Assembly: GCA_030849075.1 (NCBI GenBank)
Contig: JASAOO010003049.1
Coordinates: 1,129 to 19,170 of the forward strand
DNA: 18,042 nt
From: Zelonia costaricensis
Taxonomy: Eukaryota; Euglenozoa; Kinetoplastea; Trypanosomatida; Trypanosomatidae
Reading direction: 5' to 3'
The translations under genes and the position numbers were made by a program. Numbering within the stretch: position 1 is the stretch's first letter; each line of letters opens with the position of its first letter. The notes beneath the pieces were generated by a model. It saw nothing but the letters and a program-made list of their open reading frames with translations, did no database searches and was not told where the DNA came from. Of the stretch, positions 1-7,337 are shown piece by piece.

Positions 1-93
1 GTCGTCCGCGGCCCCGTCGTCGAGCAGCGAGTCCTCTGAGTCGTCCGAGCCGTCGTCGTCGTCGTCCGCGGCCCCGTCGTCGAGCAGCGGGTC
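1..93 (+). repeat. Serine-linker repeat with 60-nt period, TCG/TCC codons
   Basis: Bases 1-30 recur at 61-90 with one difference, a period of 60 nt (20 codons). The encoded peptide is Ser-rich with AAP and Glu (SSAAPSSSS, then ESSESSE). Serine is written mostly as TCG/TCC with some AGC. The composition resembles the Ser/Ala/Pro phosphoglycan-acceptor repeats of Leishmania proteophosphoglycans (family knowledge). The array continues out of the window, so its length is unknown. Confidence 0.8.
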
Positions 94-751
94 TGACGCG
101 TGTAACGGCGCGATCCCCTACTACAGCGCAGCGCAGATCGTGAGTTCCAGGATCTTCCTGGAGGCTTGGCGTTCAAGTTTCGCGGTGGTAGGAGATACCT
201 GGAATTGTTCGAACTTCTGCACGTGGGAGGGTGTCGTGTGCAGGTTGACAGGGTTCAGTCTGGAGCTGAGTGGAGCTGTAACCGCGGGTACGCTACCAGC
301 CATCCCTTCAGGGTGTACTGCGAATGACGTGCCGCTGCTGAGCATCGACGCTGGCGGGTCCGAGGGCGGCGTCGTGATCTCCGGCTCTCTGCCGTCCAGC
401 TGGGGCGAGCTTGTGTCTCTGAAGCACTTGGATCTCTCCTACACGGGTGTAGGCGGTGAGCTGCCGACGGCATGGTCTAAACTGACAGAACTGGTGTATT
501 TGAACGTCGGGTACAACCAACTCACCGGCCCGCTGCCGCCGTCATGGGGCCAGATGGCTGCGCTGGAGGAGCTGTACCTCAACAACAACCAGCTGACCGG
601 CAACTTCCCGACCGAATGGTTCTCAATGAAGAGTCTGGAGATTCTGGAGATCCAGGACAACAACCTTGGCGGCGATCTGTCTAATTTCATGGTGGGGCTA
701 CGGCGGTATTTCCGTGGCACCACCGCACGCACGCTCTCCACCGTTGGCTGA
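2..751 (+). CDS. PSA/GP46-family LRR surface antigen-like protein, 3' part (5' end outside window)
   Basis: The reading frame is open from base 2 to the TGA at 749-751, so only the last 249 codons are present. It begins in a Ser/Ala/Pro/Glu linker (to about base 100). A Cys-rich N-cap follows, with Cys codons at 101, 206, 218 and 239 (C-x34-C-x3-C-x6-C), including WNCSNFCTWEGVVC. Four LRRs of 24 residues come next: LPSSWGELVSLKHLDL, LPTAWSKLTELVYLNV, LPPSWGQMAALEELYL and FPTEWFSMKSLEILEI. The tail is about 20 residues with several Arg and no hydrophobic GPI or membrane segment. The family is known as Leishmania surface or secreted antigens thought to act in host contact. The short terminal bead, with an extra Cys in IPSGC, matches the last bead of the gene at 12046-14706 (VPADC). 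A GTG at 140 opens a shorter frame but is not the real start, because the frame and domain continue upstream. Family is confident; exact role is not. Confidence 0.85.
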   Translation, partial: SSAAPSSSSESSESSEPSSSSSAAPSSSSGSDACNGAIPYYSAAQIVSSRIFLEAWRSSFAVVGDTWNCSNFCTWEGVVCRLTGFSLELSGAVTAGTLPAIPSGCTANDVPLLSIDAGGSEGGVVISGSLPSSWGELVSLKHLDLSYTGVGGELPTAWSKLTELVYLNVGYNQLTGPLPPSWGQMAALEELYLNNNQLTGNFPTEWFSMKSLEILEIQDNNLGGDLSNFMVGLRRYFRGTTARTLSTVG

Positions 752-1717
752 TACCAGCGCGGCGCGGTTGAGTGTGGAGCGTCACCGTATCGCCGCTGCC
801 GGGGACGTTGTCTGGCAGTTTTCGCCGAGGCTCCGCTTCGTGGGTCTGTTGTCGGTGTTCTCGCCTCGCCGGCTTTCTGTTTTTTTTTTCGCTGTGCTTT
901 CTGACGCAACCCACAGCGCAGACGAGCGCACTATGTGGCAGCGGGGAGCTGGCTTTAGTTCCCGAGCTGTCCTCCCCGCGACAGGTGCGGTGTGAGCTTA
1001 GGGCCGGCTCGCCGATGCCTGGGGGGCTCAGAAGACGTTATCATTGTTGTAGCGGATGGGTCGAAGTATTCGTATTCGCCCTCTCACCATCATCACGCGC
1101 TTTGGCGTATTATGATTTCAGCTGTTTTCGCCCCTTGTTTTTTTTGTTTTCATGTGCTCGCTCCTTTTTTGTTCTTTGTTGGGAGTGTGCGTTCGGTCTA
1201 CGGCGCGGCTGGTGTGTGGGGCAATCGAATACCACATTCGCTGGTACGCCGAGTGGTCGTCTCCGCGGTTTGTGTGTGTGTCTCTGTTGGAGCAATGACG
1301 AGGTTTTGGCGCTGCTCCTGCGTAGGGGGTCCACGCGCCTCTCGCCGCGCCGCGCTTCAACGCCATGTGCACTCAGGGGAGACGCGTCGCCAACACCTAC
1401 GCGAGTGGCATTTCCCGCTTGACAGGTTGACCCGAGCTTGTGGCTATACACTAAGCTTGATGACGTGCATAAGCGTGTGTTTGCGCGAATTCATTTGTGT
1501 TTGCCGTTTCGCGGCGGCTCGTCCGTGTCGGCATCCACACTGGCAACACCATCCCTTCGTGCAACTCACGCAACCCGGTCTGTGACAGCCGTTGTGAACG
1601 TCTCAACTCCCGCGTCTTGCTAATCCTCCCTTCTCTGCGACTCTCTGCGCTTCTGCCCATCTGCGACTGCAGCGCCGACAGCGACTTCCGACATCTCCAG
1701 CCCGTCCCCACTTTGGT
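752..1717 (+). other. Intergenic / probable 3' UTR of the first gene, no gene seen
   Basis: No frame here has PSA-like codon use or a recognisable domain. The stretch is T-rich on the + strand in patches (around 880-900 and 1130-1180), as expected of a transcribed trypanosomatid 3' UTR. Open frames across it (for example 772-1422 and 992-1585) read as unstructured Arg/Ser/Cys/Phe mixtures. From about 1290 to 1680 the composition is more balanced, but I recognise nothing there. Confidence 0.6.
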
Positions 1718-1773
1718 GTTCTCGTTTCCTCTTCCTCTTCCTCTTCCGCCTCCCCTCCTCTGTGCTTCTGCAG
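1718..1773 (+). promoter_or_regulatory. Candidate spliced-leader acceptor: long polypyrimidine tract then CAG
   Basis: A mostly pyrimidine run built from repeated CCTCTT units leads to TTCTGCAG at 1766-1773, directly followed by T and a run of 11 A. This is the classic form of a trypanosomatid trans-splice acceptor (polypyrimidine tract plus first AG). No convincing ORF starts soon after it, so it may be cryptic or may give a very long 5' UTR for the gene at 3603. Confidence 0.4.
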
Positions 1774-1815
1774 TAAAAAAAAAAAGGGACCTCGTGTCTC
1801 AGTCACGTGTTTGAG

Positions 1816-1930
1816 TGTGTGCCTGTGCCTGTGCCTGCGTCTGCGCGTGTGTGCGTGTGTGCGTGTGTGCGTGTGTGCGTGTGTGCGTGTGTGCGTGTGT
1901 GCGTGTGTGCGTGTGCGTGTGTGTGTGTGT
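1816..1930 (+). repeat. GT-rich microsatellite with 8-nt unit GCGTGTGT
   Basis: About eight tandem copies of GCGTGTGT run from 1845 to 1908, followed by a six-base variant, another copy and pure GT to 1930. Upstream there are GCCTGT repeats (about 1821-1838). As RNA this is a UG-repeat block. It creates false Val/Cys or Thr/His ORFs on both strands. Confidence 0.9.
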
Positions 1931-3107
1931 TCGTTTGTTTGGCGTTTTTCTTTTCTGTTTTCACCTTCTCCCCCTCTTCCCTGACCATTGAGGCCACATG
2001 GCAGCTGTACCAGCACGCGGGCGCGCAATGCCGGGAGTCTGCGTGTGTGTGTGTGAGTACGGGCACGCAGCACTCACTCCCATTTCACGCGCCCGTGGGC
2101 GTGGCGCTACTTTTCCCCCTTTGTTTCGTAGGCGCTTCATGAGGAGGAAGACGTGGCGCGACTCCGCCCTGCACGTGCCCGTTTGCTGCGCGCCTGTCGC
2201 AGCCCGCCTGCGTGCCTTCCTCCCATCTTTTCCTTGTGTGCGCTTGTTCTGAGGGGGTTGCGCGCGTTTTTGTTTTTGTTTTTGTCTGTCTCGCCCCACC
2301 GTCGCTCTTGCCGCGAGGTGTACCGAAGGTGCCTGTGCGGTCTGGCTGCGTTTGTTTTGTGAGCAGCTCCTGTGCGCAAGAACGATGCGACGCCGTGGAC
2401 GGATCCATATAGATATATGAAGACACAAAGAAGAAAGTAGTCGGTGCGTTTGCTCGCTGCGTGATCAAGTGCCTCATGTGAAGGCTCCGGTCAGCCAGTG
2501 CCAAGACACAGGCGCTCTGTGTCATCGAGAGTGTTGCCGCAGTGGTCACAGGACCGGTGAAAGGTGGGACGATGCAGTTGACTGCGCGGCTGGCGGATTG
2601 TGCGGAGAGCCGAAGGACCACGCCATTTAGGCAGCCCTCGGCGAGGTGCACATGTCGGTGCCAGCACTGCAGGCATGTGTGGTGCGCGTGCCGCTCTCAC
2701 AGCCACGACTGCAGCCGTCGTCTTCTCCTGGCCGCCCCAAAAGTACTATGTGTTGTTTCTCGGCCTAGCTCCACCATTCATCATTGTCCTGCCTTTGTCT
2801 TCCCTTTTCCCTCTTTTACCCCCCCCCCCATCCCCCACTTCCACGCCTGCGCGCCCTCGACGACCACGCTGGCCCGGCTGGCCACTACCGCACCCTTGGC
2901 CACCGTACAACACACACACACACACACACACTACACTACACTACGTCGCCGTGCCGTGACAAACACGCGAACAAATTGTCTTTCTCTTCTCGCGCTCGGC
3001 ACGCGCACGCCCCTCCCCGTCCGCCGCTCCCGCCCACCCCGGTTCCTTCGCCGGCGTTCGCCGTATCCCAGCACACAAACACAACCCCCCCCACCCCCTT
3101 CGTCTTT
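1931..3107 (+). other. Intergenic region, no gene seen
   Basis: The first part is pyrimidine-rich. A balanced-composition island lies at about 2400-2740. It opens with an AT-rich 6-bp inverted repeat (CATATA-GA-TATATG, 2406-2419) and could be an old element, but I find no diagnostic motif. A (CA)n run lies at 2909-2931, and C-rich DNA follows. A frame from 2542 to 3513 begins at GTG and reads as Pro/Ser/Arg low complexity, so it is not accepted as a gene. Confidence 0.55.
2909..2931 (+). repeat. (CA)n microsatellite
   Basis: About 11 CA dinucleotides, followed by CTACACTACACTACG. It lies in the opposite orientation to the several (GT)n blocks elsewhere in the window. Confidence 0.9.
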
Positions 3108-3181
3108 TTTCTCGCGCCACCTCTTCCCGGTGCGTCTCGCTCCCCCCTGCCCTCCCTCACCCTCGTTCTTGGCTCCTGCAG
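3108..3181 (+). promoter_or_regulatory. Candidate spliced-leader acceptor upstream of the second PSA-like gene
   Basis: A T- and C-rich tract from about 3108 ends in GGCTCCTGCAG with the AG at 3180-3181. Trypanosomatid mRNAs receive the spliced leader at such sites. Use of this one would leave a 5' UTR of about 420 nt before the ATG at 3603. A nearer alternative lies at 3511-3569. Confidence 0.5.
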
Positions 3182-3510
3182 CCCACCGACCTCATCGGCC
3201 TCACTGCCTGCAGAGACTCTGGCAACACACAGACGGAGCAGGTCCAGTGGAGTCCACCATCTCCCCTCACAAGACGGCTGCCGTGCTACGGCCCGCTTTC
3301 ACCCCCACGCTCCCCACAGCCCCCTCGTTGCCCTCTTACTCCACAACGCTGTGCAGCCTCTCGCCCCCGTCACCACACCGCACACTCCAGTGCTCCTCCT
3401 CCCACGGCGCCTACGAAAGCACACCCAGTTATCGACTCGAAAGACATCCGCTTTTTGGTAGACTGCCCAGCGCACCCCGTCGGGCAGGCTCACACGACAC
3501 GGGGGCGCGA

Positions 3511-3569
3511 TAACTGTTTTCTCTTCACTCATCTCTTCTGCGTCCGACTGCCGTGCACACGGCGCCCAG
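3511..3569 (+). promoter_or_regulatory. Alternative spliced-leader acceptor close to the second gene
   Basis: A TTTTCTCTTCACTCATCTCT pyrimidine stretch (about 3517-3536) is followed by GCGCCCAG, with the AG at 3568-3569. It would give a short 5' UTR of about 33 nt. It is weaker than the tract ending at 3181, and both could be used. Confidence 0.35.
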
Positions 3570-3595
3570 GGCAGTCGCTTCATCATCTCTGACAT

Positions 3596-3769
3596 TGATT
3601 CGATGGCCGCCCCGCATCTGCCGCGGTCGTCCGCCCGACGGGGCCACCGCGTGTGGCTGCTCACGGCGGCCTTCGCCCTGTGCGTCGCGGCAACGATGGT
3701 GCTGGGCCAGACCACCTCGTGCGAGGACGCCACTCGCGTCTTCACGGCGTCGCAGCAGGAAAACACGGC
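3596..3769 (+). repeat. Signal-peptide block shared with the third gene (copy 1)
   Basis: From TTGATTCG just before the ATG through codon 55 this matches 12039-12212. The first 70 or so bases are identical, and from the ATG there are only 6 differences in 167 nt. Similarity drops sharply afterwards, returning only in short patches such as the 16 bases CTTCCGGTGAGCTGGG. Confidence 0.85.
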
Positions 3770-5930
3770 AGCCTATCTCAGCGCTTTTCTTGTAGAGATG
3801 GAGACCCCAGTGGATTGGACGGGCTTGGCGTTCTGCTGCAGCGAGTTCGCGACATGCAGTGGCGAGAACGTCACGTTCCAGCTCCGCAACGTCGTGGCTC
3901 CTGGCCCGATGCCGGAAATCCCAGATGACGTTGTGGCGTCAGAGGTGGTCGTGACGACCATGGACGGCAGGTGGAGTGACATTTTTGGGGCTCTTCCGGT
4001 GAGCTGGGTGTCGCTGCCGCGTTTGCAGGTGATTGATTTCCACAACGCCCTCGTGGACGGACATTTGCCCTCGGAGTGGGGCTCCATGACCACTGTCAAG
4101 TCGATCGATGTTGGCGCGACATCGCTGACTTCGAGCCTCCCGGCGTCATGGTCCGGCATGACGAATCTCGAAACGCTCATTGTGAACGACAACTCGTTCA
4201 TCAACGCTGTGATTCCCGAAACGTGGGCTTCGTTGACAAAGCTGAAAACGTTTGACGGGTCCTTCACAGGACCAGCCGGTGTCCTGCCCCCTGCAGAGAG
4301 CTTGCCGGCGAGCCTACAGGTCTTCCGAATGGTGGGGGTGGCCTACACGGGCACGCTGCCGGACTCGTGGGTGAGTTTGGTGAACCTTGAGGTGCTCGAC
4401 CTCTCGAGCACCGGCGTCTCTGGCACGTTTCCAGACTCGTGGGGGGCCTTTACCAGTCTGCGGTCGCTGAAAGTGTCGAATGCGAAGATCACCGGATCCC
4501 TGCCCAGCACGTGGAGCTCCCTCGCCAACCTTGAGAGCCTCACGCTCTCGGGCAACTCCCTGGAAGGGACGCTGCCTGAGTCGTGGTCCAGCATGCCCAA
4601 GTTACAAACGCTTGAGCTGGCAAGCAACGCCCTCACCGGCAGCATTCCCGCGTCGTGGGCGAGCTTACCCAAGTTGACGACGTTGACACTGACTGGGAAC
4701 AATCTCTGTGGGTGCCTGCCTGCGGCGTGGGTAAATGTGACGGTGCCGACGGTGTCCGTCGACCCACCACTCCGCGCTGGGGACTGCGAGACCGCAAACA
4801 AGTGCACGCCGCCGGAAAGCAGCAGCTGCAGCTGCAGCTGCAGCAGCGGCAGCGGCAGCAGCAGTAGCAGCGGCAGCAGTAGCAGCAGCAGCAGCGGCAG
4901 CAGTAGCAGCAGCAGCAGCGGCAGCAGTAACAGCAGCAGCGGCAGCAGTAGCAGCAGCAGCAGCGGCAGTAGCAGCAGCAGCAGCGGCAGCAGCGGCAGC
5001 GGCAGCAGCAGCAGCGGCAGCCAGGTGCCCGCTGTGTCATCGTCCTCGTCGTCGTCCGTGTCGCCGTCTACAGAGAGCTCGAGCCGGACTGAGTCGAGCG
5101 GCAGCAGCAGCAGCAGCAGCAGCAGCGCAGACCCGTGCTCTTCGGACGTGCCCTTCTACACGGCTGAGCAGGCGGCAAATACCCGCAGCTTCTTGGACGC
5201 CTTCACGAGCATTCTCCCACGTGACGCGGCGCAGTGGCAGTGCTCCAACTTTTGCGCGCGGCAGTACCTTCGGTGCACGCAAGAGGGGGTGGCCATGGAG
5301 TTGAGCGGGGTCGGGTGTAGCGGCGACTTGCCTGACGTGCCCAGCGACGTGGACCCGAGTCTGGTGATGGTGAGCGTGATGGACTTCAGCGAGGACTTGG
5401 ATTTCGCGCCGCATCTGCCGACAACCTGGGGATCTCTCACAAACGTGCGCAACATCTCCTTCGCCAACACGGGGATGATGGGGCAGCTGCCAAACGAGTG
5501 GAGCGGCATGACGGCACTGGAGGCACTCGACGTGAGCAACGCCTTCATTGAGGGTTCGGCCCCGGACAGCTACGGCAGCCTGTCTGCATTGCGGGTGCTG
5601 TCCTTGCGGGGCACCGGCCTCGTCGGCTCGCTGCCCGCGTCGTGGGGCAGTATGGGTGCCCTCGAGTTTTTGGATATGGGGAACGCACCGTTTCCTGCGC
5701 AGACGCTGCCGCCAAGCTGGTCGAGCATGCGCTCCCTGCGGTACTTGAACATGGAGAGCATGCACCTGTCAGGCGCGCTGCCAGGCTCGTGGGGAAGCCT
5801 GCCGGCTATTGAGGAGATGCACCTGGCGGGCAACTCTTTCAGCGGCGATCTTCCGTTTTCGTGGGTATTGATTCCAACGCTGCGCGTGCTGGACGTAGCG
5901 AACAACGGGCTCGAGGGCATGCAGCCATAG
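3603..5930 (+). CDS. PSA/GP46-family LRR surface antigen-like protein, two LRR modules joined by a Ser/Gly linker
   Basis: 775 residues. The ATG at 3603 is chosen because it opens a signal peptide (basic RRGHR, then a hydrophobic run, likely cut near VLG-Q at 35) almost identical to that of the gene at 12046. Module 1 (about 36-404) has an N-cap with C40, C78, C79 and C85, about ten LRRs, and a Cys end cap at C369, C371, C395 and C401. A Ser/Gly linker spans 405-511. Module 2 has N-cap C512, C547, C551 and C558 (C-x34-C-x3-C-x6-C) and seven LRRs, then ends abruptly as NNGLEGMQP. It is likely secreted or on the cell surface; related Leishmania PSA proteins are reported to bind host complement receptor through their LRRs. 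There is no GPI signal or membrane segment. Oddities: LRR5 lacks the usual Trp, three Cys lie in the linker (409, 411, 413), and the last module has no end cap. It is probably expressed, but a truncated copy is possible. Confidence 0.88.
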   Translation: MAAPHLPRSSARRGHRVWLLTAAFALCVAATMVLGQTTSCEDATRVFTASQQENTAAYLSAFLVEMETPVDWTGLAFCCSEFATCSGENVTFQLRNVVAPGPMPEIPDDVVASEVVVTTMDGRWSDIFGALPVSWVSLPRLQVIDFHNALVDGHLPSEWGSMTTVKSIDVGATSLTSSLPASWSGMTNLETLIVNDNSFINAVIPETWASLTKLKTFDGSFTGPAGVLPPAESLPASLQVFRMVGVAYTGTLPDSWVSLVNLEVLDLSSTGVSGTFPDSWGAFTSLRSLKVSNAKITGSLPSTWSSLANLESLTLSGNSLEGTLPESWSSMPKLQTLELASNALTGSIPASWASLPKLTTLTLTGNNLCGCLPAAWVNVTVPTVSVDPPLRAGDCETANKCTPPESSSCSCSCSSGSGSSSSSGSSSSSSSGSSSSSSSGSSNSSSGSSSSSSSGSSSSSSGSSGSGSSSSGSQVPAVSSSSSSSVSPSTESSSRTESSGSSSSSSSSADPCSSDVPFYTAEQAANTRSFLDAFTSILPRDAAQWQCSNFCARQYLRCTQEGVAMELSGVGCSGDLPDVPSDVDPSLVMVSVMDFSEDLDFAPHLPTTWGSLTNVRNISFANTGMMGQLPNEWSGMTALEALDVSNAFIEGSAPDSYGSLSALRVLSLRGTGLVGSLPASWGSMGALEFLDMGNAPFPAQTLPPSWSSMRSLRYLNMESMHLSGALPGSWGSLPAIEEMHLAGNSFSGDLPFSWVLIPTLRVLDVANNGLEGMQP
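4816..5128 (+). repeat. Serine/glycine linker repeat, (AGC/GGC)n with a TCG/TCC block
   Basis: This encodes the 107-residue linker of the second gene. The first part uses AGC, AGT and GGC codons with a recurring seven-codon unit read as GSSSSSS. Bases about 5036-5080 switch to TCG/TCC serine codons with Pro, Thr and Glu. From 5100 it returns to pure AGC. At the start, three AGC codons are replaced by TGC, giving C-S-C-S-C. Triplet slippage would change linker length in frame. Ser-rich stretches of this kind are phosphoglycosylated in Leishmania proteophosphoglycans (inference for this protein). Confidence 0.9.
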
Positions 5931-7240
5931 ATGCCGCGCAAGCGAGGCGGCGCTCGACGTCGCGGTACGTGCCCGTGATAGGAGGTGCGACGCGACGGCG
6001 GCGGCTCAGCAGAGCGTCGGAGGGGAGGGGGGTGGTGACACCGACGAGACGTCGCGGCAAGGAAGGTCGAGGTAATGCTCAATCCTGAGATTACTGTCGA
6101 GTCCTGAACCGCCTCCTTCCTCTCCCTCTCATCACCTCCGTGCAAGGCCTTGGGTTATGGGCCGGCGTGGCCGTCGGCGGTCCTCTTGTCACCTCGGCCG
6201 CGTCTAGCCGCGCCGGTTGAGGCTTCTAGAAGCCGGGAAAGTGCGGCGGCGGTGGCCGCGCACAAGAGGTGCACCGGCGAGGCGCCGCCTTCCACCTCCT
6301 CTTTTATCGCTTCCGCCGCCGCCCTGCACCAACTCATCGCCCCCCCCCTCCCCTCCCCACTCACATCTTCCCCGTACTGTGTTTGGTTTTACCCGATGAG
6401 TCTCCCTTTTGTTTTCCATTTTTTGTACCCCCACCCCCAACCTCACGCCTCACGCCCCACACCGCGTACCTCTCATTCCTTCTCTCCTTCCCTCTGCGGT
6501 GCCGAACTCGCCACGTAGCCCCCCCCCCTCCGGGGGGCGCCCAAAACGCCCGTTCTTGCGCGTCGCCCGTGCGATGCACCGCTTTGCCGCACGGCTGCTT
6601 GCAAAAGCGGAGGACGGTGTGGCAGGCGAGAGAGGGGCCAAGAGGTGAAGGGGGAAGAAGGAGTGGGGGTAGAGAGAGAGGCGGCTGCGCGGGCACGGGT
6701 GTCTCATTGCTGAGCGTCGATGTGGGGTACGTGGCCGTTACGACTCGAGCACCGCCGTTCGAAACAACTACAAAAAAACGCATGTCGGTGAACGCAGATC
6801 GGCGTCACCTCGAGCCACGGCGCCCCGGATAAGCACTGTCTTCATTCTTGTTCTCCTCCTCCCATTCTTGTCGAGTGCGTCCCTATCTCTCTTTTTTTTT
6901 TTGCGATTTCCCCGTTTGTTTGGCGTCGCTTCGTCGTTCGCCTCTGCCTTTTTTTCTGTCGATCCGTGGCAAGAGTCGCCTGAGCATCTTCGAGGCGTTT
7001 GTGATTTTTTTTCTTTTTTTTTTTCTGGTTCGCCTTTCAGGCACGTTCGTGTCTCGACATTTCTCATGTCTGTGGCCTTGCGTAATCGCCGCCAGCCTGC
7101 GTTGGACTCGCTTCACAAGTTTCACGAATGCGGGCAGAGTTGGGCATGCACTTTTTCCGTCTTTTTTTTTTCTGCCTGTTCGTCTCTCTACGTCTCCACG
7201 TCTGTGGAGGTGTGGGCGTTTCTCATCCGTCGCCTTTGCC
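5931..7240 (+). other. Intergenic / probable 3' UTR of the second gene, no gene seen
   Basis: The first 150 bases are GC- and purine-rich. A C-rich tract lies at about 6340-6360. A purine tract (GGGGAAGAAGGAGTGGGGGT and similar) lies at about 6624-6684. Several T runs follow (6890-6902, 7004-7024, 7158-7172). Frames across it (6269-6832, 6848-7393) read as low-complexity Arg/Pro or Phe/Ser produced by these tracts. No remnant of a missing LRR module is visible after the stop. Confidence 0.6.
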
Positions 7241-7337
7241 GTGTGTGTGTGTGTGTGTGTTTGTGTCCTTGTTCATGCTTGTGTTTGTGCCTGCGCATGT
7301 CGGTGCTTGTGTGTGTGTGTGTGCGTGCGTGTGTGTG
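7241..7337 (+). repeat. Two (GT)n microsatellite blocks
   Basis: Pure GT runs at 7241-7260, and GT/GC-GT at 7309-7337, with an imperfect GT-rich spacer between. They encode artificial Val/Cys strings in frame. As RNA they form UG repeats, similar in position after the stop codon to the blocks after genes 1 and 3. Confidence 0.9.

Noticed and set aside
1603..2073. Minus-strand frame with long Thr-His repeats
   Set aside because: It is the reverse reading of the GCGTGTGT microsatellite, not a gene.
2542..3513. 323-codon + strand frame before the second gene
   Set aside because: It starts at GTG and is mostly Pro/Ser/Thr/His from C-rich DNA. It spans the best acceptor tract for the downstream gene.
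4633..5040. Minus-strand Cys/Tyr-rich frame that looks like a cysteine-rich protein
   Set aside because: It is the reverse reading of the AGC/GGC serine linker of the second gene.
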